Positions 45,263 through 53,819 of a stretch of 64,000 bases of DNA are shown here, piece by piece. Source of the stretch: Corynebacterium alimapuense. GTDB lineage: Bacteria; Actinomycetota; Actinomycetes; Mycobacteriales; Mycobacteriaceae. The stretch spans positions 186,001 to 250,000 of the forward strand of contig NZ_PTJO01000005.1 in NCBI RefSeq assembly GCF_003716585.1. The letters are read 5' to 3'. The notes under the pieces are model-generated. The model was not told the origin of the DNA. It worked only from the letters and a program-made list of their open reading frames with translations, and searched no databases. Every line of letters starts with the position of its first letter. Position 1 is the first letter of the stretch. The translations under genes were made by a program, and so were the position numbers.

Positions 45263-45907
45263 GTGACTGACACGGTTTATGATGCACTGCGCTCCTACAT
45301 CGAAGCTACCTCGGAGATTCCTGAGGCATTGGCGGCCGCGCGCCGCGATGCCGAGGAGTTTGGCCTGACTGTCCCTGATGAGGTGACCGGCCAACTGCTG
45401 GCCACCTTGGTGGCAAACTCGGCTAATCCGAAATCTACGGGCGCCGTAGCAATCACTCCGGCTGCTGGCGTGGTTGGCCTCTATTTACTCCGCGGACTTG
45501 GCAAGCAAGGAACTTTGACCTGCATTGACCCAGAGGCCGAGCACCAATCTCAAGCACGCTCTGCTTTCCGCGCAGCCGGGTATGCACCCTCCCGAGTGCG
45601 CTTTTTACCTTCCCGACCACTCGATGTCATGGGACGCCTAGCCAGCGGATCTTATCAGCTGGTCTACGCGGAGGTCTCCCCCATCGAGCTAACTGCCGCG
45701 ATCAACACTGCATGGCCCCTGCTGACCTCTGGCGGCACGTTGGTGCTAGCCGATTCGCTCCTCGAAGGCACCCTCAGCGATCAATCACGCAAGGACCGCG
45801 CCACAGCGGCAGCCAGGGAAGCTGACGAGCTTGCCCGGACATTGGACAATGCCCTGGTGACCCGACTACCCCTGGGAGCTGGTCTAACCCTCATAACTCG
45901 CCTCTAG
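45263..45907 (+). CDS. O-methyltransferase (Rv1220c-like)
   Basis: 214 residues from a GTG. It has the class I SAM-dependent fold of the catechol-O-methyltransferase-like family: AITPAAGVVGLYLLRGL replaces the usual glycine-rich motif I, then LTCIDPEAEHQ, and the late motif LTSGGTLVLADSLLEG. The acceptor is unknown. It is divergent from sigE and convergent with glgC, sharing the strong terminator with it. Confidence 0.8.
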   Translation: MTDTVYDALRSYIEATSEIPEALAAARRDAEEFGLTVPDEVTGQLLATLVANSANPKSTGAVAITPAAGVVGLYLLRGLGKQGTLTCIDPEAEHQSQARSAFRAAGYAPSRVRFLPSRPLDVMGRLASGSYQLVYAEVSPIELTAAINTAWPLLTSGGTLVLADSLLEGTLSDQSRKDRATAAAREADELARTLDNALVTRLPLGAGLTLITRL

Positions 45908-45930
45908 TTGCGAAGGTTTCTCAAAAAAAA

Positions 45931-45969
45931 GAAACCCTTACCTTCCACTAGCTAGAAGGTAAGGGTTTC
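45931..45969. terminator. Strong bidirectional terminator (glgC / O-methyltransferase)
   Basis: GAAACCCTTACCTTC and GAAGGTAAGGGTTTC form a perfect 15-bp stem around a 9-nt loop. On the minus strand it is followed by eight Ts (45930-45923), so it mainly ends glgC; on the plus strand TACTT follows. Confidence 0.9.
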
Positions 45970-45972
45970 TAC

Positions 45973-47190
45973 TTAGAGGACTTCGTTTTTGCCTACCGCA
46001 ACAACGCCGCCTGCAGAGACCTTGAAGCGAGCTTCATCACGAACCCGGTCAACGCCGATGATCTCGCCTTCGCGAACATAGACGTTCTTATCCAAGATCG
46101 CGTGGCGAACAACTGCGCCCTTGCCCACTCGGACACCTGGCATGAGCACCGAACCTTCCACAGTCGCACCCTCTCCAACATGAACATCACTGGCTAGGAC
46201 AGAGTTACGGACGGTACCTCCAGAAACGATCGACCCTGGGGCCACGATTGAGGACTGTGCGATACCACCTTGGGTGAACTTCGCCGGCGGGAAGTTTTGG
46301 TCATCGGTGGAGTGGATGGGCCAACGGCGGTTATAGAGGTTAAACACCGGATGGACCGAAATCAGGTCCATATGAGCCTCGTAGAAAGCGTCGATGGTGC
46401 CAACGTCGCGCCAGTATCCCTGGTCGCGATCAGTCGAACCGGGGACCTCGTTGGCAGAGAAGTCATAGACGTGAGCGTCATCCCTGTTGACGAAATAAGG
46501 GATAATGTCGCCGCCCATATCGTGCTCGGAATTATCGTCTTGTTCATCTTCCAACAGGGCCTTGATGAGCGCGTTCGTGGTGAACACGTAATTGCCCATC
46601 GACGCGAAGGTCATGTCAGGGTCATCTGGAGTACTCGGAGGATTGGCTGGCTTCTCCAAGAATTCAGTGATGTTTCCCTCATCATCGGCCTGAATACAAC
46701 CAAACTCCGAAGCTTCAAAGCGGGGTACTCGAAGACCGGCAACAGAGCAGGACTTGCCTGAGGCGATGTGCTCTTCCACCATCTGGGAGGGGTCCATGCG
46801 GTAGACATGGTCTGCACCGAATACTAAGACATAATCCGGGCTCTCGTCATAAATGAGATTGAGGGACTGGACGATAGCATCGGCAGAACCGGTGTACCAA
46901 CGCTTACCGCGGCGCTGCTGCGCCGGCACCGAAGCGATGTACTGGCTGGTAGGACCATGCAGCGACCATGCTTGAGAGATGTGCCGGTCGAGAGAGTGCG
47001 ACTTGTACTGCGTCAACACGGCAATCTTGAGATAGCCGGCATTGACCAGATTCGATAGAACGAAGTCGATGAGACGATAAGTTCCGCCGAACGGGACAGC
47101 AGGCTTTGCGCGGTCCTCGGTGAGCGGGAACAGTCGCTTACCCTCGCCGCCGGCGAGAACAATGGCTAGTACATTCGGCTGAGTTTTCAC
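45973..47190 (-). CDS. glgC: Glucose-1-phosphate adenylyltransferase
   Basis: 405 residues from the GTG at 47190 ([15 protein letters not shown]), chosen because TAGATT lies exactly 7 nt upstream; an in-frame TTG at 47199 is possible. It contains [23 protein letters not shown], the substrate region [26 protein letters not shown] and a C-terminal left-handed beta-helix. It makes ADP-glucose from glucose-1-phosphate and ATP, the donor for glycogen and, in this order, maltose-1-phosphate. Divergent from glgA. Confidence 0.95.
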   Translation of the reverse strand: MKTQPNVLAIVLAGGEGKRLFPLTEDRAKPAVPFGGTYRLIDFVLSNLVNAGYLKIAVLTQYKSHSLDRHISQAWSLHGPTSQYIASVPAQQRRGKRWYTGSADAIVQSLNLIYDESPDYVLVFGADHVYRMDPSQMVEEHIASGKSCSVAGLRVPRFEASEFGCIQADDEGNITEFLEKPANPPSTPDDPDMTFASMGNYVFTTNALIKALLEDEQDDNSEHDMGGDIIPYFVNRDDAHVYDFSANEVPGSTDRDQGYWRDVGTIDAFYEAHMDLISVHPVFNLYNRRWPIHSTDDQNFPPAKFTQGGIAQSSIVAPGSIVSGGTVRNSVLASDVHVGEGATVEGSVLMPGVRVGKGAVVRHAILDKNVYVREGEIIGVDRVRDEARFKVSAGGVVAVGKNEVL

Positions 47191-47197
47191 ATCTTCC

Positions 47198-47203
47198 AAT
47201 CTA
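47198..47203 (-). promoter_or_regulatory. -10 element of glgC (leaderless)
   Basis: On the minus strand TAGATT is followed by 7 nt and the GTG start of glgC at 47190. Confidence 0.45.
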
Positions 47204-47301
47204 TGTCGCCAGCGATCTTTTTGCGCGAGAAGTACCCGATCGTTTCCACTCGGACTGCCCCTTTACCCCCGAAACCCCCTGCATCGGGGGATCGACGTCG
47301 C

Positions 47302-47307
47302 TAGGCT
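47302..47307 (+). promoter_or_regulatory. -10 element of glgA
   Basis: TAGGCT ends 8 nt before the ATG at 47316. A CCCCC-TGCAT-CGGGGG repeat lies just upstream in the glgC-glgA divergent region and may bind a regulator. Confidence 0.4.
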
Positions 47308-47315
47308 GGACAGAC

Positions 47316-48488
47316 ATGAGAGTCGGAATGATGACGAAAGAATATCCCCCGGAGGTCTACGGAGGCGCGGGTGTCCACGTCACGGAGTTGACCAGATTCA
47401 TGCGTGAAATCACGGAGGTAGATGTCCACTGCATGGGCGCCCCTCGAGATCTCCCAGGAGTCTATGTTCACGGCGTTGACCCTGCATTGGACGAGGCTAA
47501 CCCCGCAATCAAGACTCTCTCCACCGGCCTAAGGATGGCTACTGCTGCATCTAACGTCGATGTCGTGCATTCGCACACTTGGTACGCCGGATTTGGTGGC
47601 CATTTGGCTGCCAAACTCCACGGCATTCCGCATGTTGCTACTGCGCATTCGCTCGAGCCCCATCGCCCGTGGAAACGCGAGCAGCTCGGCGGCGGCTATG
47701 AGGTTTCTTCCTGGTCAGAGCAAAATGCCATGGAATACGCCGACGCTGTCATCGCTGTTTCGGCACGCATGCGGGATTCAATCCTTGAGGCCTACCCCCG
47801 AATCGAACCAGATCGAGTGCATGTGGTGCTCAACGGTATCGACACCGAGCTCTGGCAGCCCCGCCCGACCTTCGATGACGCTGAAGATTCAGTCCTGACC
47901 GAGCTGGGGGTAGATCCCAACCGTCCGATCGTGGCCTTCGTTGGCCGTATCACTCTACAAAAGGGGGTAGAACACCTTGTAAAGGCTGCCCGACACTTTG
48001 ACGAGGGAGTTCAGTTGGTCTTGTGTGCTGGTGCCCCCGATACCCCGGAGATTGCCGCTCGCACCACCGCTCTAGTTGAGGACTTGCAGGCGCAGCGAGA
48101 TGGCATCTTCTGGGTGCAGAATATGCTGGATAAGCAGAAGATCCAGGAGATTCTCACCGCTGCTGATGCTTTCGTCTGTCCCTCCATCTACGAGCCACTA
48201 GGCATCGTCAACCTCGAGGCCATGGCCTGCGGAACGGCTGTCGTGGCCTCCGATGTAGGCGGAATTCCTGAGGTGGTAGTCGACGGTGTCACGGGCACTC
48301 TTGTCCACTATGACGAGAATGATTCGGACGCCTTCGAACGTGATATTGCCGCCGGAGTCAACGACATGGTCGCCGATTCTGCGAAATGCCGTACGTTCGG
48401 TGAAGCAGGCCGTAACCGAGCCGTCAATGATTTCTCTTGGACGGCTATCGCCCAGCAAACGGTCGACATCTATAAATCCTTGGTCTAG
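47316..48488 (+). CDS. glgA: Glycogen synthase / ADP-glucose glycosyltransferase (GT4)
   Basis: 390 residues. GT4 features: the N-terminal KEYPPEVYGGAGVHV nucleotide-contacting loop, HSHTWYAGFGG, GRITLQKGVEHLV and the C-terminal EPLGIVNLEAMACGTAVVAS with the conserved E-x7-E. The M. tuberculosis orthologue (Rv1212c, GlgM) makes maltose-1-phosphate from ADP-glucose; the corynebacterial one is annotated as glycogen synthase. Divergent from glgC, which supplies the donor. Followed by the GH32-like gene after 14 nt. Confidence 0.93.
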   Translation: MRVGMMTKEYPPEVYGGAGVHVTELTRFMREITEVDVHCMGAPRDLPGVYVHGVDPALDEANPAIKTLSTGLRMATAASNVDVVHSHTWYAGFGGHLAAKLHGIPHVATAHSLEPHRPWKREQLGGGYEVSSWSEQNAMEYADAVIAVSARMRDSILEAYPRIEPDRVHVVLNGIDTELWQPRPTFDDAEDSVLTELGVDPNRPIVAFVGRITLQKGVEHLVKAARHFDEGVQLVLCAGAPDTPEIAARTTALVEDLQAQRDGIFWVQNMLDKQKIQEILTAADAFVCPSIYEPLGIVNLEAMACGTAVVASDVGGIPEVVVDGVTGTLVHYDENDSDAFERDIAAGVNDMVADSAKCRTFGEAGRNRAVNDFSWTAIAQQTVDIYKSLV

Positions 48489-48502
48489 GAGGACACCCAC
48501 CC

Positions 48503-49957
48503 GTGAGCATCCGCTCTTATCGGCCGGAACTACACATCACTGCTGAGTCGGGGGTCCTTGAGGCCCCGGCTGGGGTGTTGTTGGACGGCGACACTTGGCA
48601 CCTGTTCTACCAGTACCGCCCCACCCCAGATAGTCCTTCCCGTTGGGCCCATGTCATCTCCGAAGATGGCCCCTTCGACTGGGAGGTCTGTGAGGATGCA
48701 ATCGCTCCGACTGATCAGGAGTTAGAGCTACGGGCTGGCTCGGTGGTTTCCGCCGAAGACGGATTAGATCTCTATTTCACCTCTATTACCAGCACTGGGG
48801 CCTCCATTCAGGTGGCTCACCTGGCAGATCTTTCCTCCCCATATTTGCTCTCCGAAGATGAACTGGCAGTTGACCCGCGGGTTAGTCGAGTCGGTGAGGT
48901 GGTCAATGATCAAGCTGGCCATATTCGGTTCCGTTCTCCGTGTGTGGTTCCCGACTGGGAATCACCGGATAACCGTGACGCTGGTTACGACGGTTGGCTC
49001 ATGCTGGCGGTTACTGGCCCCAGTGGCCAACCATCTCCGATGGTTCTCAGCAGCGACAATGGTCGTGATTGGGATTTGGTAGGCCCGTTGACCTACGAAG
49101 GTGATCCAGGCTTTGAGGCTGCATCTATAGTCGTCGGTCCACGTCTGATTCATCTACGCGATGAAGTCGACGAACAGATTTACGACGTCCTCTTGGTCAC
49201 TCTGGAGACTTCTGGGCTCGATGTCTCCGGATATCTGGTCGGCACGCTGACCGGAGCAACCTTCAAGGTTCGCACTGGGTTTAATCGCATTGATTACGGC
49301 CATGATTTCACTCGCCCACGCAATACCAATGTCACCCCAGACACGATTAACGTCGAGCAGCACCACCGACACGCCACCTTATTTGGGTTGCTCAACGGTA
49401 TCGGCCGGTTGGATTCACCTGATCAGCATCTTTCCTTCCGTACAGAAGGTTGGAGCAATATTTTATCGCTGCCACGAGTAGCCACTTTGCAGGGCGGCTT
49501 ACTCTTCCAGACTCCGCCGGCGGGGCTTCCAGAAGCAATAACTCGCACCCAAGGTGCTTGCTCTTGGACTGGACTGTGTGAGGTAGACGATGGCTCACGC
49601 CTCACGGCCGAGATTATCGATGGAACTGGCCAGATCGGGGCCGTCATCACCCATTCCGGTACTCATCTCAATCTTGACCGTTCGATGAACCCTCACCATG
49701 CCGGAGACTTAGCCAGTAGCGTCAAGCTTGTCGAAGCAGATACTGACTCCCTCTCCATCTTCGTCGATGGCTCGGCAGTGGAAGTTTTCGCCGACGGTGG
49801 TGCAGTGACTATGGCCAGCCGTGTCTATCTTGAGAGCGGCTGCCGAGAGATCCGAGTAACTACCACCGGTAACGCGGAGGTCATCCGCTCCTGGGAGCGG
49901 AAACCACTCAGTTCTGCGGGACTTCCTGATTTTGGGGAGCCTTCGCCAGACGAGTAA
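48503..49957 (+). CDS. GH32-like (invertase-fold) protein with degenerate active-site motifs
   Basis: 484 residues from a GTG with AGGAGG about 11 nt upstream. The overall layout is GH32: a five-bladed propeller (1 to about 330) then a beta-sandwich (VEVFADGG near the end is the usual C-terminal mark). The nucleophile motif WMNDPNG is replaced by VLEAPAG (residues 18-24, no Asp), RDP is RSP (about 144-146), and EC is EA (about 205). The nucleophile Asp and the transition-state-stabilising Asp are thus both missing. It is probably a non-hydrolytic carbohydrate-binding relative acting with glgA, from whose mRNA it is likely translated. It overlaps the rlmA-like gene tail to tail by 50 nt. Confidence 0.82.
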   Translation: MSIRSYRPELHITAESGVLEAPAGVLLDGDTWHLFYQYRPTPDSPSRWAHVISEDGPFDWEVCEDAIAPTDQELELRAGSVVSAEDGLDLYFTSITSTGASIQVAHLADLSSPYLLSEDELAVDPRVSRVGEVVNDQAGHIRFRSPCVVPDWESPDNRDAGYDGWLMLAVTGPSGQPSPMVLSSDNGRDWDLVGPLTYEGDPGFEAASIVVGPRLIHLRDEVDEQIYDVLLVTLETSGLDVSGYLVGTLTGATFKVRTGFNRIDYGHDFTRPRNTNVTPDTINVEQHHRHATLFGLLNGIGRLDSPDQHLSFRTEGWSNILSLPRVATLQGGLLFQTPPAGLPEAITRTQGACSWTGLCEVDDGSRLTAEIIDGTGQIGAVITHSGTHLNLDRSMNPHHAGDLASSVKLVEADTDSLSIFVDGSAVEVFADGGAVTMASRVYLESGCREIRVTTTGNAEVIRSWERKPLSSAGLPDFGEPSPDE

Positions 49958-50801
49958 CTCGGGCCCGAGCGGTGACAATCATCGACTCGGGAAGCTCTGC
50001 CACTCGCTGAGCTAAGAGTTCCGCACCAATATGCCGAGCGGAGGGACTCATCCCGATCTGAGCTGCGATAGATTTCTTATCTAGGTTCATCGGGAACTCC
50101 ACCACCTCAGCCTCCCCTACCTGCTGAAGGTAACCACTGAATTGCTCCAGCAGCCGCTCAACTTTTCCATCTTCAACGTCGATGATCCCCAGCGGATCAC
50201 GGAGTTCAGAGAGATGGCCACGGTCAGCCGTGAGAATCACTGCTTGCCCGCCGGGGACCAACACACGAGCGAACTCGGCGGGATTACGCGGGGCAAATAC
50301 AACGGTTATGGCATCGACCGATTCATCCGCTAACGGCAGCCGTTCCCAAGCATCAGCGACCACGGAGCCAGCCCGAGGATGACAACGGGCTAGGTGCTTA
50401 GCGGCATAAACGGAGACATCTAGGCCTACCCCCCGCGAGCCATCAACGTCATCAAGGGTGTGTGAAAGGTAATAGCCAGTTCCGGCCCCAATTTCCGCAA
50501 TGACGGGGCGCGCCTCAAGGGGAAGAGCATTATCTTCCAGCGCTTGATGTACCCCCGCCGTCACCGCCTCAACAAACGGGGCGAAATGACCTCCGGAGAG
50601 AAATGTCTCACGGGCCAAAACCATTTCCATGCTGTCGCCGGAGTGGCGCAGTCCTCGGCCGCCAGCGAGAGTGACATAGCCCTGTCTGGCTATGTCATAG
50701 GAATGGCCGGAGCTGGAAACCAAGCGAGAAAAATCATCCACGCCAGACAGCGATGAGCCGTCTACGGGATCAGCGAGCACGTCGATGATGTCTGAAAGCA
50801 T
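49908..50801 (-). CDS. RlmA-family 23S rRNA (guanine-N1) methyltransferase
   Basis: 297 residues. The RlmA-type opening is HSYDIARQGYVTLAGGR, then the SAM motif IAEIGAGTGYYL (about residue 102), DAWERLPLADESVD and VFAPRNPAEFARVL. The four zinc-binding cysteines that precede this in E. coli RlmA are missing. Family members methylate G745 or G748 of 23S rRNA, and the Gram-positive branch (TlrB) can affect macrolide binding. Its 3' end overlaps the convergent GH32-like gene. Confidence 0.82.
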   Translation of the reverse strand: MLSDIIDVLADPVDGSSLSGVDDFSRLVSSSGHSYDIARQGYVTLAGGRGLRHSGDSMEMVLARETFLSGGHFAPFVEAVTAGVHQALEDNALPLEARPVIAEIGAGTGYYLSHTLDDVDGSRGVGLDVSVYAAKHLARCHPRAGSVVADAWERLPLADESVDAITVVFAPRNPAEFARVLVPGGQAVILTADRGHLSELRDPLGIIDVEDGKVERLLEQFSGYLQQVGEAEVVEFPMNLDKKSIAAQIGMSPSARHIGAELLAQRVAELPESMIVTARARVTRLAKAPQNQEVPQN

Positions 50802-50847
50802 ATAGATAGACTACCTGCCCGACAGATCAAACGAAGATCCCAGTAGG

Positions 50848-51015
50848 TTAGTTTGCTGCGGCGATGAGCAGCTCACCGAGCTCAGCAGCCTCTTCCTTGG
50901 TCAACTCAACGACGAGACGTCCGCCGCCATCAGAGGGAATACGCATGACGATCTTTCGACTCTCCTCGACCGCTTCCATGGGACCGTTGCCGGTACGCGG
51001 CTTCATTGCTGCCAT
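50848..51015 (-). CDS. DUF3117 small protein
   Basis: 55 residues: MAAMKPRTGNGPMEAVEESR then an Arg/Ile segment, SDGGGRLVVEL and a C-terminal helix KEEAAELGELL. AAGGAG lies 8 nt upstream of the ATG. It is an actinobacteria-specific family (Rv1211 in M. tuberculosis) of unknown function, found in the same neighbourhood as glgA and gpgS there. Confidence 0.88.
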   Translation of the reverse strand: MAAMKPRTGNGPMEAVEESRKIVMRIPSDGGGRLVVELTKEEAAELGELLIAAAN

Positions 51016-51060
51016 GTTGAATGGGCTCCTTGCTACTGGGATGGAAATACCCTGACCAGT

Positions 51061-51357
51061 TTAGTCTTTTTCTGGCAGAGACAGGCTTTCAATCCTCATG
51101 TGGGCTTGCTCGATCTGCCAGGACAAGTGCGCAATCACATCATCGACCTGCTCTGGCCGATACCCCCGTGGTACCACCTCGAACCGAACTGAGTCGAGAT
51201 CCCCCGTAGCGATCGATTCACGATTGTTCTCGATCAACTTCTGCTGATCCTCGATCGGGGGGAGGACTTCCGCCCTGCCAAACACTCGGCCCCAAAACCA
51301 TGTGCCCAGCACGACGAAGGCTGCCAGCACCACGATGAGCAGAATCCAGGTGAGCAC
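51061..51357 (-). CDS. DivIVA-domain membrane protein (Rv1209-like)
   Basis: 98 residues from a GTG with AAAGG 8 nt upstream. One N-terminal membrane helix (LTWILLIVVLAAFVVLGTWFWG) is followed by a DivIVA-type segment FEVVPRGYRPEQVDDVIAHL. Such proteins may link to polar growth or division. Directly downstream of gpgS, as in mycobacteria; the tagA gene found nearby there is absent. Confidence 0.8.
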   Translation of the reverse strand: MLTWILLIVVLAAFVVLGTWFWGRVFGRAEVLPPIEDQQKLIENNRESIATGDLDSVRFEVVPRGYRPEQVDDVIAHLSWQIEQAHMRIESLSLPEKD

Positions 51358-51390
51358 AGCATGCCTTTCGATAGCGGGAAGTAATCAAGT

Positions 51391-52128
51391 TCAAAGGATA
51401 CTGGAGAGTGCCGGACGCTCGAGCACGTCCATCCCTTCTATCCCAGATCGCTGCAGGAGGGTAGCAACAACCACCTCTGCCATCGGAGCTAGCTCCGAAA
51501 GCGGACGGTTTCGATGTCGACGAACCCCTAGATCGACCTGAGTGATCGACGCTGCACCATGGGAATTAGCGACGTCGACAAGCAATCCAGCTTCTACCCC
51601 ATATCCAGCGACGAAGGGCAGGTCCATTGCCGTGGCCCGGCGGATGGCGTACTCGCCGGCCAATGGCTGACGGATATGCGCCAGGGCGGGGAAAAGCTGA
51701 AGCAACAAAGGCCGGGCACTGAGCTCGGTAACTCGCCCGCCTCCGGTCGGTTGTCCGTTGAGGGTTCGCTGATAGTTGGCCTTCACTAGATGCACATCAG
51801 GATCGACAAAAGGACTGGCTAAGGCGGTGACCATCCCAGGTTGCGGGGCGATCAAATCGGCGTCGATAAACACCACGATCTCACCCTTAGCAGCCCATAC
51901 CCCGCGCCACAAGGACTCGCCCTTGCCAGGCTGGGTCGGAATCTCTGGAAAGATCTCCCGCCAATTGAGCACCTCAGCCCCAGCCTGCAGCGCACGCCGT
52001 GCAGTGTCATCGGTGGAGTCAGCGTCGATGACCAGAATTTGATCAGGGTGGTCCTTGGCTACTGCCTTGATGACCTCAACAATCGTGTCTTGCTCGTTGA
52101 GCGCTGGGATGACCACAGTTACTCTCAT
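51391..52128 (-). CDS. gpgS: Glucosyl-3-phosphoglycerate synthase
   Basis: 245 residues of GT-A fold. Donor-binding VVIPALNEQDTI, metal site DADLIAP, KANYQR and the acceptor loop GGGRVTELSARPLL are as in GpgS of M. tuberculosis (Rv1208). It makes glucosyl-3-phosphoglycerate, the first step to methylglucose or mannosylglucose-type lipopolysaccharides. About 60-80 residues shorter at the N-terminus than the mycobacterial protein. The ATG overlaps the folP2 stop by 4 nt. Confidence 0.88.
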   Translation of the reverse strand: MRVTVVIPALNEQDTIVEVIKAVAKDHPDQILVIDADSTDDTARRALQAGAEVLNWREIFPEIPTQPGKGESLWRGVWAAKGEIVVFIDADLIAPQPGMVTALASPFVDPDVHLVKANYQRTLNGQPTGGGRVTELSARPLLLQLFPALAHIRQPLAGEYAIRRATAMDLPFVAGYGVEAGLLVDVANSHGAASITQVDLGVRRHRNRPLSELAPMAEVVVATLLQRSGIEGMDVLERPALSSIL

Positions 52129-52961
52129 GCCAGTCCTCGAATAGTATTCAGCGGAGCAACTTGACCTTGGATAGCTGCAGTCATCCGCAAAACATCGACA
52201 GTTTCAGCTACCTCATGGACACGGAAAGCAGCTACTCCCCGGGCTGCTGACCACGCAGTCGCTGCCAACGTGCCAGCTACCCGTTGACCCACCGGGCGGT
52301 CGAGGGTCTCGCCGATGAAGTCTTTATTACTCAACGCCATCAATACTGGCCAGCCGGTGGCCACCAATTCATCGACTCTGCGTAGCAGTTCCAATCCATG
52401 AAAGGTGTTTTTCCCAAAATCATGGGTCGGATCAATAAATACCTGCTGCTCTGGCACCCCGCAATTGACCGCGTGCTCTGCCATTCGAGTGGTTTCGGCG
52501 ATCACTTCTGCAATCACGTCATCGAAATGGACCCGATGCGGACGTGTCCGCGGTACTACTCCCCCGGTATGGGAGCAGACATAACCCACTCGGTGCTCGC
52601 CCGCGACCTCCACTAACTCAGGATCATGCCCAGCCCACGTGTCATTGACCAGTCGTGCGCCAGCCCGAATCGCCTCATCCGCGACCTCAGCCCGCCAGGT
52701 ATCTACTGAGATGATGACCTCTGGATGGCGGGTGGCTACAGCTGCGATCGTGGGCACCACCCGTCTGATTTCTTCCGCGACATCCACCTTCGCTCCCGGT
52801 CCGGCTTTAACCCCACCGATATCGACGATCCCGGCTCCCTGAGCGACGACCTCATCGCAGCGAAGCAGCGCATCTTGGTCGGCGAACGTGCTCCCTTTAT
52901 CGTAGAAGGAATCGGGAGTTCGGTTAACGATCGCCATGACGATCGGGAGCTGAAAGCTCAT
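52125..52961 (-). CDS. folP2: Dihydropteroate synthase paralogue FolP2
   Basis: 278 residues with GAGGAT 7 nt upstream. TIM-barrel DHPS marks are present: VMAIVNRTPDSF, VDIGGVKAGPGA, ISVDTWRAEVA, LVNDTWAG and PTHDFGKNTFHGLELLRR. FolP2-type enzymes linked to gpgS lack proven DHPS activity in mycobacteria, so a folate role should not be assumed. Coupled to gpgS by a 4-nt overlap, and 26 nt after the LOG gene. Confidence 0.87.
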   Translation of the reverse strand: MSFQLPIVMAIVNRTPDSFYDKGSTFADQDALLRCDEVVAQGAGIVDIGGVKAGPGAKVDVAEEIRRVVPTIAAVATRHPEVIISVDTWRAEVADEAIRAGARLVNDTWAGHDPELVEVAGEHRVGYVCSHTGGVVPRTRPHRVHFDDVIAEVIAETTRMAEHAVNCGVPEQQVFIDPTHDFGKNTFHGLELLRRVDELVATGWPVLMALSNKDFIGETLDRPVGQRVAGTLAATAWSAARGVAAFRVHEVAETVDVLRMTAAIQGQVAPLNTIRGLA

Positions 52962-52987
52962 CGTGTAATCCTCAATCTTTTTCAGGC

Positions 52988-53776
52988 CTAAGCGTCCCGT
53001 TGTGTGCCCAGATGAGTTTCGACCAAGGCGCGGTGAGCCTCAAAGATATGTTCAACAGCCTCGTCGACGGAATCAGTCACCAAGAAGAGATCTAGGTCCT
53101 CAGGAGAGATCAGTCCATCAGCCAGCAGACGCTCCTTGATCCAATCGAGCAGACCTCCCCAGAACTGTGTTCCCAAGAGCACAATCGGGAAATGGGTCAC
53201 CTTCCGGGTTTGAACCATGCACAAGACCTCGAAAAGTTCATCGAGGGTGCCAAATCCGCCCGGCAAACAGACGAAAGCCTGAGAATACTTCAAAAACATC
53301 GTCTTGCGAACAAAAAAGTAACGGAAGTTCAGTCCAAGGTCGACCCAGTTGTTGAGGCTTTGCTCATGTGGAAGTTCAATGCCCAGTCCCACTGACAACC
53401 CTCCGGCATCGTGAGCGCCGCGGTTAGGAGCTTCCATCAGGCCAGGCCCGCCACCGGTGATCACGGCGTAATCGGCCTCTGCGAGTTTGGTTCCTAGTTC
53501 ACAGCCCATCTCATACCAAGGATGTCCCTCTTGGATTCGGGCGGAGCCAAATACGGTGACCGCCTTGCGCATATGCGCAAGTGCATCAAACCCGGAGACG
53601 AATTCACCTTGGATTCGAAGGATCCGCCAGGGATCGGCGTGCAACCAATCATGGTCAGCACCAAGCTCAAGGAGTCTCTGGTCATAAGTGGAGTCTTGTT
53701 CGCCATTGGTACGCAAGAGCATCGGACCGCGAAGCATGCGTGCTTTGTCCGGGTCAGGAGTGATATGGGGTGCCAT
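52988..53776 (-). CDS. LOG-family (TIGR00730) Rossmann-fold protein
   Basis: 262 residues. The lysine decarboxylase-like/LOG motifs are both complete: GGGPGLMEAPNRGAHDAGG and PGGFGTLDELFE. Enzymes of this family release free cytokinin-type bases from nucleotide 5'-monophosphates; the related protein Rv1205 in M. tuberculosis lies in the same cluster. The physiological role in corynebacteria is unclear. A start further downstream (MLRGPMLLRTNG) is possible. Confidence 0.87.
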   Translation of the reverse strand: MAPHITPDPDKARMLRGPMLLRTNGEQDSTYDQRLLELGADHDWLHADPWRILRIQGEFVSGFDALAHMRKAVTVFGSARIQEGHPWYEMGCELGTKLAEADYAVITGGGPGLMEAPNRGAHDAGGLSVGLGIELPHEQSLNNWVDLGLNFRYFFVRKTMFLKYSQAFVCLPGGFGTLDELFEVLCMVQTRKVTHFPIVLLGTQFWGGLLDWIKERLLADGLISPEDLDLFLVTDSVDEAVEHIFEAHRALVETHLGTQRDA

Positions 53777-53819
53777 GCTTAAAAGAGAACCTATCTAATC
53801 GGGGAAAGGACTCATCTGG

